NCBI RefSeq assembly: GCF_042100115.1
Contig: NC_091276.1
Span: 1,116,001-1,180,000, forward strand
Direction: 5' to 3'
DNA length: 64,000 nucleotides
Origin: Alternaria dauci
Lineage: Eukaryota > Ascomycota > Dothideomycetes > Pleosporales > Pleosporaceae
The notes under the pieces were generated by a model. It ran no database searches. It saw nothing but the letters and a program-made list of their open reading frames with translations, and was not told the origin of the DNA. Of the stretch, positions 53,648 through 64,000 are shown piece after piece. Position 1 is the first letter of the stretch; the number at the start of each line of letters is the position of its first letter. Made by a program: the position numbers and the translations under genes.

Positions 53648-56600
53648 ATGTCGCCGGACAAAGACTTGCTTAATACCCCTGGGCGCAGCACAAGCGATGA
53701 CGTCAAGAGAAGTACAACACCGACAGACAACACCGATGGCGCAGTTGAGGAGCCCAAGGGTGGTATGGGCAGCTACGTGGTAAGCATGCTTGGTAGGATT
53801 GGAGAAACGCCGAAAATAACGTTGTCAGGGCATCTTCAAGTATGCAGATCGCACCAGTTGGACGCTCAACATCATTGCGTTCGTCGCCGCAATCGCCGCT
53901 GGAACCCTACTTCCGTTGATGTAAGTATGTGTGCATAACACGACATGTTGTGTTTGGTATGACCTGCGAGGCTGCGCATGACCATCATCGCGCTTGTGTC
54001 TTGCAACGGCGGTATAGAGTCATCTGGGTTTGCTTTGCAGTAGAATTAACAGCTATGGAATCTTACAGCGCCTAGCGTCGGCCACTTTATGAACATACAC
54101 TAACCTACTCTTCTCATTCTACAGGGATCTGGTCTTTGGAAAATTCGTGTCAACATTTACTCAATTCGCGACAGGCTCGATTACGCCGGCCCGATACCGC
54201 TCAGAGGTGGACAAGTTCAGCCTATACTTTGTGTATCTCTTCATTGCAAAGTTTGGTCTGGTCTACATACACTCGGTGAGTGGTAAACGATTTGTGTCGC
54301 TAAAATGTATGCTCATATTCCAAGGCTTTCGTCTCCATCGCGGCAATACGGACTACCAAGGCGCTAAGACTGGACTTCATAAGACACGTTCTTCGGCAAA
54401 ACATTGCGTACTTTGACTCAGATGAGGCAGCCTCAGTCACAACTCAGGCTACGACGAACGGAAACAATGTCAACAACGGTATATCCGAGAAGCTTACGTT
54501 GATCATTCAAGGTGTATCGACCTTCGTCTCTGCATTCATCATCGCCTTTGTCGTACAATGGAAGCTTACTCTAATAACGATAAGCATCGTTCCGACAATC
54601 ATCGTCGTCGTCGGTATCTCCGTAGGTATCGACACCAAGAACGAGAACCAACTGCTACCAATCTACTCCAAAGCTGGGCAACTTGCGGAAGAAGTCTTCT
54701 CGACAGTGCGGACGGTCCATGCGTTCTGGATCCATCCATTGCTGTCTCACAAATACGACAAGCTTCTTGGTGATGCTCAAGAAGTGGGTATGAAGAAATG
54801 CCCGAACTATGCCGTGATGTTTTCTACCGAATTCTTTTGCATCTACGCAGGCTATGGATTGGCCTTCTGGCAAGGCATTCGGATGTTTGCTAGGGGTGAA
54901 ATCACAGAGAGTGGTACGTAATGCATCAGATGGGACTGAGATGAAGCTGGAAAGGACAGACCCACCAAGTCATATGACACACGATACTGACCGATCAACA
55001 GGCGACGTTTTTACCGTTATACTCGCTGTCATCGTCGCGGCAACTGCAATGACGACCATCGCACCTCAAATCATTGCTTTGACGAAAGCGGCTTCCTCAG
55101 CCGACGAGTTATTCAAGACCATCAACCGAAAGTCCGAGATCGACCCCCTGAGTGATGAGGGCGAGATACCAGATGTGTGTACAGGTGTCGTCGAGATTAG
55201 GGGTCTCAGTTTTGCCTATCCGGCCAGACCCGACATCACAGTCTTGAAGAGCTTGACTCTATTGGCACCTGCTGGCAAGACTACAGCCCTGGTAGGAGCT
55301 TCTGGCAGCGGAAAATCCACGATCATTGGCTTGATAGAACGTTGGTACGACCAGGCTAGCGGCACCATATGTCTAGATGGTACAGATATCCGAAAGCTCA
55401 ACCTGACTTGGCTGCGTACAAACATCCGGTTGGTACAGCAAGAGCCAGTACTATTCTCCGGTACCGTATACGAAAATGTCGCGTTCGGATTGCTCGGCAC
55501 CGAGAAGGCCAGTCTATCCGAAAGCGAGCAACGAGCGCTTGTAGAGAAAGCCTGCAAGGATGCTTATGCTGAAGAGTTCATCGAGCGACTACCGAAGGTG
55601 TGTCATGTTGCTTCTCGCATTCTCATGGAAAAACCTCTAATGTCAGACAGGGTTACGATACACAACTTGGCGAGCGCGCTATGAATCTTTCAGGTGGTCA
55701 AAAACAGCGCTTAGCGATCGCACGATCTATCGTTTCGGAACCAACTGTACTCTTGCTAGACGAAGCCACTAGCGCTCTCGACCCAAAGGCAGAGAAGATC
55801 GTACAACAAGCGCTGGAGCGCGTCTCTCAAGGCCGCACTACAATTGTCATCGCTCATAAGCTGTCGACTGTTCGAAATGCCGACAATATCGCAGTCATGG
55901 CCCATGGAGTTGTGGTTGAACAAGGTTCGCACGACGAGCTCCTTGCTGAAAATGGTGCCTACGCTCGTCTTGTAAAGGCTCAAGATCTTGGACAAACGAA
56001 GGGCGAGGAACAGCCAGACGAGGATCACATTGCAGAAAGGGTGGATCTAGTCCGAACACAAACTCGAGCATCGGCTATTGGTCAAGAAGCGCAGAAGTCA
56101 GACAAGGATAGCATCAACTACAATCTGGTGAAGTGTACATTCATAGTCCTCAAGGAACAAGGCGATCTCTGGAAATGTTTCCTCATCTTGGCTGTCGCAA
56201 CCCTAGCCGGAGGTATGTTAGCAAATCACTCAGACCCGCCAGTTACTAAAGTACGACAGGAGCAACGTATCCAGCCCAGGCTATCCTCTTTTCTCGCGTT
56301 GTCGAAGCCTTTCAGCTTTCCCCGAGTGAAGCGGTAGATCAGGGTGACTTCTACTCCTTGATGTTTTTCATTGTGGCACTGGGCAACTTCGCCGTCTACA
56401 GCGTCGTTGGCTGGACTAGCAACATCGTAGCGCAGGTCGTCGCGAGAAAGTTTAGACGCGACATTTTCGACCTCGTGCTCAAGCAGGACATGGCGTTCTT
56501 CGACGACCAGGAAAACGCGAGTGGCGCGTTAGCATCAAAGCTCGATGCCTATCCTGACAGCTTGCGGGATTTGATGGGCTTCAACTTGATGCTTATATGC

Positions 56601-57947
56601 ATTAATGTCGTCAACATCGTCTCTAGCTCTATCCTTGCCATTGTGGTTGGTTGGAAGCTGGGCCTCGTTGTGGTATTTGGGGCCATGCCGTTAATCGTGT
56701 TCTCTGGATACCTCCGGATCCGACTTGAATTCAAGCTAGAAGATCTTACCGGCAAACGTTTCGCTAGCAGTGCTGCTCTCGCTGCTGAAGCAGTCTCTGC
56801 CATCCGCACAGTTTCTAGTCTCGCGCTCGAAAGACACATCCTCGCACGCTACGAGGATCGATTACGCGGCGTCGCAAGAGACGGCATCAAAGCTCTAGTT
56901 TGGACTATGTTCTGGTATGCACTCACACAATCCATCTCGTTCCTGGCAATGGGTCTTGGCTTCTGGTACGGCGGCCGGCTGATCAGCACGGGAGAGTACA
57001 CGACTGTCCAGTTCTTCACAGTCTTCATCGGTGTCATTTTCTCGGGAGAGGCAGCTGCGGCCTTTTTCTCGTACACCACGAGCCTGACTAAGTCGGCGAC
57101 TGCTGCAAATTACGTCTTCTGGCTGCGTAGGTTGAAGCCTGCTGTACAGGAAGACGCGTCAAAACCGCCATTCGATGACGAGAAGGATAAGGGTCCAACA
57201 CATATCCAGATGCAGGGCATTGACTTTGCCTATGAGTCTCGGCCACACGCTAAAGTCCTGGAAGGCATCGACATTGATGTGCAACCAGGTCAATTTATTG
57301 CCCTTGTCGGCGCTTCGGGCTGTGGAAAGTCGACGATGGTCTCGCTCCTCGAGAGATTCTACGATCCCGTAACGGGACGTATCACATGCGATGGCGTCCC
57401 ATTGACAGGCCTTTGTCCGCGCAAGTACCGCCGAAGTGTTTCTTTGGTCCAGCAAGAGCCGGTTCTATATCAGGGATCAATCCGAGATAATATCGCCATG
57501 GGTGTGGAGGGCGATGCGACTGACACTCAGGTTGAAGTCGCAGCTAAACAGTCTAATATTTCAGATTTCGTTGCGTCTTTGCCGAACGGTTTTGCAACGA
57601 TGTGTGGCAGCAGAGGCACGCAGCTATCAGGTGGGCAGCGTCAGCGCATCGCTATCGCTAGGGCGCTGGTCCGCGAACCGCGTCTGCTTCTCCTCGACGA
57701 GGCCACTTCGGCGCTTGACACCGAGTCCGAGAGGATTGTTCAGGCGGCGCTCGAAGAAGCGCAAAATGGGCGAACAACAATAGCGGTAGCGCATCGTCTC
57801 AGCACGATCAAGGATGCAGATGTGATTATTGTCTTTGCGAAGGGAGCGATTGTGGAAAGCGGCACGCACCAAGATTTGCTCGCTAAGAAGGGTGTATACT
57901 ACGAGATGTGCTTGGGCCAAAGTATGGACCGGGCAATTCCCACGTGA
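53648..57947 (+). CDS. Full-size ABCB (MDR-type) ABC transporter
   Basis: Exports hydrophobic or peptide compounds across a membrane using ATP. Exons 53648-53779, 53829-53920, 54125-54275, 54325-54913, 55002-55597, 55651-56212, 56260-57947 (1269 aa), layout TMD-NBD-TMD-NBD. NBD1: Walker [11 protein letters not shown]-loop LVQQEPVLF, signature LSGGQKQR, Walker [14 protein letters not shown]-loop [12 protein letters not shown]2: [46 protein letters not shown]. Both sites appear intact, so both should bind and hydrolyse ATP. Each half has about six spans. The second intron is 204 bp, the others 47-88 bp. In context it is the best candidate exporter or self-protection pump of the adjacent putative RiPP cluster, although MDR pumps also occur alone. 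Confidence 0.93.
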
Positions 57948-59201
57948 CAGCTGAACAGACACGATTGAGTGCTTTCTTTCCGTCTGAACTGGACCCAAAA
58001 TTAGAACCTTTCATAGACTGCGATATGTAATATAATGTACTCGGCCCCGCTTCTCAAGTTTGGTAATTGCAAATAATGAATGATCGCCTCGGCAGGATAG
58101 TTCGGCTTGTGGACATGTGGCGCCGTCCTTAATCAGAACATGACATAGTCTCAGTTTTGGCCTAGCTCCCAGAAGGCAAGAGAGCACTCGACAGTAGATG
58201 ATTGGCGATGCTGCCTGAGGAGACGAACGTTGTTGATGCGGAAGGCCGGTGGCCCGCGACTGCGTCATGCTAATGCCTCGCTTATCGACTGGGGTTTGCT
58301 CCACTTTTGACTTCCTTCTGCTCTGTAATCTGACCCTTCAAACCTTTCATCGCGACAGTCGATTTTCGTACCTATCCTTGAAATGCCAAACGTGGCCATT
58401 CTTGCCCTTCTTCGTCAAACAATCTAGATGCGCCCTGCCGCCGGACTGAACTCCGCTGCTCACGTCTTTGGATAGGTCTGGGCCTACGCGGCGCGTCATG
58501 CCTTTAATCTTTCGAACCACCGCCTTGATCTGCAAATTGACACAAAATGGCCGGTGTGTGGCTCTAACAACTGACATGCCGCTGCCGCGCATGCGGAGGT
58601 GCTGAAGCACAACGCGATCCATCATCGTCAGGTCAAACTGCCAAGACGTCTCACAAAATCGCCGCAACCAACCACGAACTCGAACAAGCAATACTCCCTG
58701 GCACAAGCGCGTCTTAGCATCGCTCACGTTAACACTTTCATGCCTTTTCTTGACGATCGCACACTATATGCTGTGGCTGTTGGTGAGCCTTAGTTTCAAG
58801 GACGCACTCGACAGCCCAATAGCAGATGAGCCGTTTCACGGGTATGCTCCGCACAGCGCTAGGGATCAAGGCAGCTCCGAGCTTACCCACTGATTCACAC
58901 TTTAGAGACGTTATGCGACTGAGACTAGAGACCCTGACGGCAAACTCCCAAGCCGTCATCCCACATTGATAGCATTGGCGTCTCCATCTTTCACTGCTTC
59001 ACTTTCCTTTCCACTTCTTGATTGATGTAGATTGTCGTTCTTTCAGGAAATCAGGCCCTATCTTCATACCTCCGTCGACCGGATACATTCATTTTGGTTC
59101 TTAGTCCTGGGGACATTCGCTACCCCGTTGTAGTTTGTTGATACTAATTGCGCGAGCGCATCTCAGTTTATTACTACCTAATCCCTTTTATTACATCAGT
59201 C
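57948..59201. other. Intergenic region
   Basis: 1.25 kb, 3' flank of the ABC transporter and promoter of the single-span protein gene; no gene supported on either strand. Confidence 0.4.
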
Positions 59202-60486
59202 ATGGCCCGCTATCAACTCCGAAGGCCGTCTCCGGTCAAGGTCTTCCCAAAGCGCATTCGTCAGATCGATCCTGTTGCAAGTACGATGCCTGCTACCGGA
59301 GCCGAGGAGGAAGAAGGCCCAGAGAGCCCAGATTCACTATTCAGCAGCCCATCAACGGTCGGTGACATATCTGAGAGCGAGGATTCGGAATCCGAAGACG
59401 AGGCCGAGGCACCGCCACCAGTTGAGAATGGTGCCACAGCCGCATCTACTGCGACTCTGGATCCTACTTCAGCTGCCGCTACATCGATGCCAACATCTGT
59501 ATCGGAGCGTGATAGTTCGGCTACGACTGTGCCTTCCCTCAACTTGGGCAGACCATCTTCAGGAAAGGATGCACCACAACCCCAGATTACCGGCTCCACC
59601 CTTTCAACCGCCGTTCGTCCTACCATAACATCAACCATCATCGAGGAGGTCAGACCAACAGACCCTCCGGAGCTGTCTTCCGTCATGGCTTCAATATCTG
59701 TAGCTCCGCCACCTACGAACACTGCTGAGCCTGAACTTTCTGGCGAGAGTAGTGCCCCTCAGAGGCTCCCACAACGAGAACAAGAGCCCACCATGACAAA
59801 AGACGCCATGATTGCCGCAATAGTGTTAGGCGTACTTGGTTTGTCACCACCGTTGTGGTAGCTACTATCTCGTTGCTAACAACTGAGTAGGTGCATTAGT
59901 GCTGCTGGTCGCTGTGGTCGTTTTCATCAAGCGCCGCAAACGTAAGCAGAGTTATATCGACGCGGATCCACCATTCGAATCCTCCAACCCATACGCACCC
60001 GCCTCAATCATACCTCCAGAGACCGCACACGTGGGCACCGCATCTTCGATCTTCGCGCGTCTCAACGGCGGAGACGGTGTCGGTGCAAACGCTCATTTGA
60101 CCCGCTCCACCGACCGCAGCAACACACTGTTCGGTCCAGGCTCATACTCTCGTCCCGAAACCGTTTCTACCGAGCGCTCAACCCGTGTACCACCAACGCC
60201 AAATCCGTTTGCTGATCCACCCCTCAACAAAGCGTACGACGTACTAAATAACAGACCCAGAAGTACAACGCTTACGGATCGAGGAAGTTGGCAGCAAAAT
60301 CCCTTCAAGAATCCAGAGAGCGAGCGATTTGATCCTTTCGGGGAGTTGAAGGAGAAGGCTAGGAGGGAAAGGATGCGGTATGTGGAGGACGCGAGACGAG
60401 AAGCCGAGTTGAGGAAGCAGATGGAGCAGAAAGAGGCGATGGGGCTCAGGCCAGATGGTATACCGTGGGATGGTGGATATCGGTGA
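59202..60486 (+). CDS. Single-span Ser/Thr/Pro-rich membrane protein of unknown function
   Basis: Exons 59202-59838 and 59891-60486 (410 aa), 52-bp intron that lies inside the membrane span. There is no signal peptide. The N-terminal 200 residues are basic at first, then acidic and Ser/Thr/Pro-rich, compatible with O-glycosylation if external. One membrane helix (AAIVLGVLGALVLLVAVVVF) is followed by a basic stop-transfer FIKRRKRKQ and a 170-residue cytosolic-looking tail with NPFADPP and a charged helix (ELKEKARRERMRYVEDARRE). This is the general form of fungal wall-stress or mucin-like sensors, but without their signal peptide or WSC domain I would not assign it. The donor GTTTGT at 59839 was chosen because it alone keeps frame. 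Confidence 0.75.
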
Positions 60487-60866
60487 TGAATGGGACGAGT
60501 AGGTGTGTTTTTTCAACATGTTCGAAGGCTCGGCATGAGCAGGAGCTCTGTGCCTCCGCGGCGATTCAGTCGCCAGCGACTCGCCTCACTCGCGTGCACT
60601 TGGGATACCCGTGTAAAGCTTACCAATAATAATGCAAGAAAATGCTTGTGATTTCGCTTCGCCGTTGTCATTCAGTACTAGCACCGGTAAAAGTGGAAGC
60701 CCGCCACACGCCAATCGGTCACAAGTGAGAATCGCACTGAAGTGAGGTCGCATAAGACTCAAGAGCATGACACCGATGAAGCTAGGTGAACCAAGGCTAG
60801 AGCCACTAGGAATACCCCGAAAGCACGCGACAAGACACTCGTCAGCCACTATGGCTATTTACTCGC
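60487..60866. other. Convergent intergenic region
   Basis: 3' flanks of two convergent genes; nothing else seen. Confidence 0.45.
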
Positions 60867-62156
60867 CTAAACTCCGCCATCGAACTTTGGATCCCTCGCA
60901 TTCAAATCTGCGTCATATTGAAGCTCCTCTTCGCGCTCAACGCCGTCCTCGTCCACCATAAGCGCGCAGTTCCTCTTGATCAGGTGCCATTCCTTTTTAT
61001 CATATGTCGTGGGCTCAGACGCAATGATGGTATGTTTACCCATTGTCCCTGCTTCCCCAACTTCCGTGCCCGCATCTGCGCTCCCACCATCCTTACTGTC
61101 CGGGTTGCCAGGGAACTTTGTATTGAGAGTGCGGCCCGCGAGCTCTGACCAGTACAGACTCGGTGGCTGCTGTGAGGCGTGGTTCCGGAAACGAATAGCG
61201 AGCATCTTCGTACCATCGGTGGTACAAAAGTTGAGGGAATTGGGCGTATTAGCTTCGCCAAGTGTCTTCTTTTGGAGTGTGAGAATCTGAGTGACGGTCT
61301 TCTGCATGGCTTCAAGCATTTTCTTGAGGGGGTATGGTTTCTCCCAGCTTTCTTTGCCACTGCTGTTTGTCAGGTTTGTCATGTAGAGAGCGGCGGCGTG
61401 CTCAGAGTCTGTGCTGCCTAGCACATTGCAGTATGCATCGAAGGAGAGGAGGGACGCCATTTCTCGGCGGATAGAAGAGAAGTTTGAGATGACACCATTG
61501 TGCATGAAGACATGGCGACCGAAGACGAAGGGGTGGCTGTTCACTTGCGCTACGACGGAGCCGCTTGTAGCACGGATGTGGGCGAAGACACATTGTGACT
61601 CGGTGTTGTAGCAGAGAGACTTGAAGTTGAAGTCGTTGATTGGCGGCGATTGAGATTTATAGAGGGCGGGGCGAGGACCTGTAACGTTCTTAACGTAAGA
61701 TGAGGTCGCTGTCGTGTACCCTGGATGTGTGAGCATATTTTCAGGACTTGGGTGTTTTTGTGTCGCTGTCTTTCTGCGATTATAGGCTTTGGACTTTGTG
61801 GGAATGCCTCAGCTACAGTCTTATGACTACCAGGTACATCAAGAAAGCCATATAGTGATAACGGAATACGGTATGACCTACAAGCGATTCCAAGACCGTC
61901 CATGTTCAGTAAGGAGTTGCGCATTCGCATTAACTCATCAGGTGAATCATCCAGGTCTTTCTCTTCGTTATGGGGGAGTAAATGCGGAAGATAGTGCTCG
62001 GAGCATTGCTTGCTGATGCTGTTGTCTGGCGTAATGAGAACGTCTGATAGCAGACATGGCTCTGTGGGAGAAATGTATGCGAACCCTTGGTGTAGGTGTG
62101 CGGTTTCAGCATATGTCTCACATACAATTTGTACAGAGGCACTTACAACGACACAT
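60867..62156 (-). CDS. DUG3: Dug3-type class-II glutamine amidotransferase
   Basis: Ntn-hydrolase-type glutamine amidotransferase; in yeast Dug3 works with Dug2 in the alternative glutathione-degradation pathway in the cytosol. Exons 62156-62147, 62085-61882, 61720-60867 (355 aa), introns of 61 and 161 bp. Exon 1 is only 10 nt and codes Met-Cys-Arg plus one base. Cys2 is the N-terminal nucleophile, so this micro-exon carries the catalytic residue. Joined, the start reads MCRWFAYISPTEPCLLSDVL, a strong family match; GLGIAWYT forms across intron 2. Further marks: VFAHIRATSGSVVAQVNSHPF, MHNGVISNF, and GSTDSEHAAALYM. A C-terminal insertion rich in Gly/Asp (SKDGGSADAGTEVGEAG) precedes IIASEPTTYDKKEWHLI. 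Length is normal for the fungal form. Confidence 0.93.
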
Positions 62157-64000
62157 GATGCTTTGATGCTTTTGCGTTGAATGAGCCTGTTGATATTTGC
62201 GATATGACTAAATTTGCAGCATCAAGAACGGGCATCAATAAATGCACCGATTGAGGGCAGTGTTCTCTTTAAATGCCCACAATGTATGTCAGTACAAGAT
62301 GGGTCGTACAAAAGTCCTGATGCGGTCTTTGTGACGTGGAGCTTTTTGGTAGGTGGGATATGTTACGAGTATACCAGAAGGCGTGAGGGCACGTATGATG
62401 GATAAAGGACAGGAACCTGTGAGGATGCTGAAGTGAGGAGATGCCAGGCACAAGAGGAAAACGAGGACGCGGAGATGACGACGATGAGAGCGCGCGTGAT
62501 GTTTGTAGAAAGTAAGACACGACTTGTTCAGGCTGCAAGAAGGACTTGAGTGGCTGAGCTCGTGAGGCTGAGACGGCTTACGGAAAGCGTCTGGGGGCTA
62601 AGTGCAGGAGCTGCCAACATACAAAGCTTATACGAGGAAAGCACGATGGTTGTGGCGCGGGGCAGGCAGCAAGAGTGGGGCATATTGCTACGAACCTCCT
62701 GTTAAGCACCAACGCAGGCTCTGCATCATGGCAGGCAAAGCTGCTCTTCATTAATTCGCTCATTGGTCCTGTGGAAAAAAAAAGAGAAAAAAGAAAAAAA
62801 GGGCGTAAAGCTTGGGTTTGAGGGTGAAGTCAAGACTACGAGATCTGTAACAATACCTGGGTCATACAGCCGATGACGACATGTTCTCTGAGTGGTACGA
62901 GTAGAGAAGGCCGTCATAATCGTCCATCATTGCATATTCAGAGCGATCGCATGCGCCTGTGTCGGATCAAAGAAAGAGTGTGCGTTGGCTGCATCGCGAG
63001 CTGTCCGTGGCGAACAGTGATCGCCGCGCAAATACGATTTCCCTCGCCCGTGGACTCAGGGTCCATGCAGAAGTGTCTCGGAACAGCGGGAGAAGGAGAG
63101 TGGGCCGTGAATGGAGAACTCCACCAGCCACTATCTGCGAGCTGATAAGGAATGACTGAGATTGAAGAGAGCTAACATAGAAGCGCGACTCGCTTCCATG
63201 TTGCTCAAGTGAAAGCAGCGACCAGCGCGGTGGTCGAGACCAGAGTGCAGCGGTGCCGCGGAAAAGCCGTGAGGGTTGCCATGGTGTTGTACTAACGCGC
63301 TTGCGGGCGGCGATGGTGACCTACACGAAGAACAACGCGATTCCGACAGTAACACCTGGTAGAGTCGATGAGTTGCATTTCTTTGCTCAGTGACTATCAA
63401 TTTTCACCTCGCCTGTTGCCCTCTGAGAACGTACTCAAAAAGGCCTCCTCCTACGATACGACGAACAGTCAGGACTCCAGTGCAGACACAACGAACGTGA
63501 CTGCCACCCAGCCCATAATGGGGCCATGCCCGGGGCCCAGTGCTCTTAGGCAAACAACAGCCGGACGCTGAGGTAAGAGGCTGAACGCTACTCATTTGAA
63601 CTGACCAGTATGAGCATTCCGTAGATTCGGCTCCTCGGATTCGCTACACCTGCTGCGGATCTCCCAAGCCACCCGTGGGTAGCTGATATGCAGGCAGTTT
63701 TTCTCGAATGGCAAACAAGCACAAGGCGACGCGAAGGGCTTCGACAATTACTATTCAATGCCGGAGCATATCTCAAGAGACGGCGATCAACTCTGTGTCG
63801 CATCAAGCTTTCATAGCAGAAGGAAAAAGGACCGACCCATGGCACATAGTATCGTATAGCACAATATGTCGGCTGCAGGCCGGTACTTCTCACGCGCGAT
63901 GCCGTCATTTCATTTGTATAAGGCTTGGTCTCCCGCAATGCCAATCTCTCAACGCGCGCAAGACACGAATCAAGCACCGTGGCAGTATTCCTTGCTATCA
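62157..64000. other. Gene-free right end of window
   Basis: Promoter of DUG3 then about 1.6 kb without a gene I can support. A purine-rich run of A and G lies at about 62774-62802. Open frames on either strand (for example minus 63977-63588) are short and featureless; one could be the edge of a gene continuing to the right. Confidence 0.35.

Noticed and set aside
63588..63977. 129-residue minus-strand frame at the window edge
   Set aside because: No recognisable motif and Arg/Ser-rich random composition; could only be judged with sequence beyond 64000.

Overview
This window looks like nuclear DNA of a filamentous ascomycete. The genes carry many short introns (about 43-120 bp, with GTAAGT/GTATGT/GTACGT donors and CTAAC/CTGAC branch sites). 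Genes are dense on both strands, and there is no operon logic. The gene set (TOK1 channel, ETF-alpha, a Swi3/Rsc8-type subunit, Mia40, LIM-RhoGAP, THI4 with a TPP riboswitch, CLASP/Stu1, Eaf7, CAP, mL44, Dug3) is typical of Pezizomycotina. A Dothideomycete (Pleosporales) origin is my inference from general look, not something I could test. I saw no transposon, CRISPR array, rRNA or tRNA gene. Gene models below were assembled by hand: splice sites were chosen so that reading frames join, and every exon sum was checked to be a multiple of three.

Layout. 1-13 kb: partial TOK1 channel (-), ETF-alpha (-), Swi3/Rsc8-like chromatin subunit (+), Mia40 (-), an OM14-like outer-membrane protein with an apparent 2-nt exon (-), and a LIM-LIM-RhoGAP (-). 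13-16.4 kb: a long gene-free stretch ending in a TPP riboswitch and uORF ahead of THI4 (+). 18-27.7 kb: CLASP/Stu1 (+), acyltransferase-3 membrane protein (-), gamma-tubulin complex protein (-) and Eaf7 (+). 28.2-33 kb: a flavoprotein dehydrogenase/reductase (-) divergent from a class-V PLP enzyme (+), followed by a three-exon small secreted cysteine-rich protein (-). 34-45.8 kb: a Psg1-like type I membrane protein (-), a predicted pseudokinase (+), mL44 (-) divergent from a small membrane protein (+), a Mak32-like PfkB protein (-) divergent from cyclase-associated protein (+).

46.7-57.9 kb is the most unusual part. It holds a secreted precursor-like protein made of four near-identical Gly-rich cationic repeats (-), a UstYa/DUF3328-family protein (+), a Zn2Cys6 transcription factor (-) and a full-length ABCB transporter (+). 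UstYa proteins are the hallmark oxidative cyclases of fungal ribosomal peptide (dikaritin-type) clusters, so precursor, UstYa, regulator and exporter together form a candidate, apparently undescribed, RiPP cluster. The core lacks Tyr and classical Lys-Arg Kex2 sites, so this remains a hypothesis. 59-62 kb holds a single-span Ser/Thr-rich protein (+) and a Dug3-type glutamine amidotransferase (-). The last 1.8 kb shows nothing I can support.
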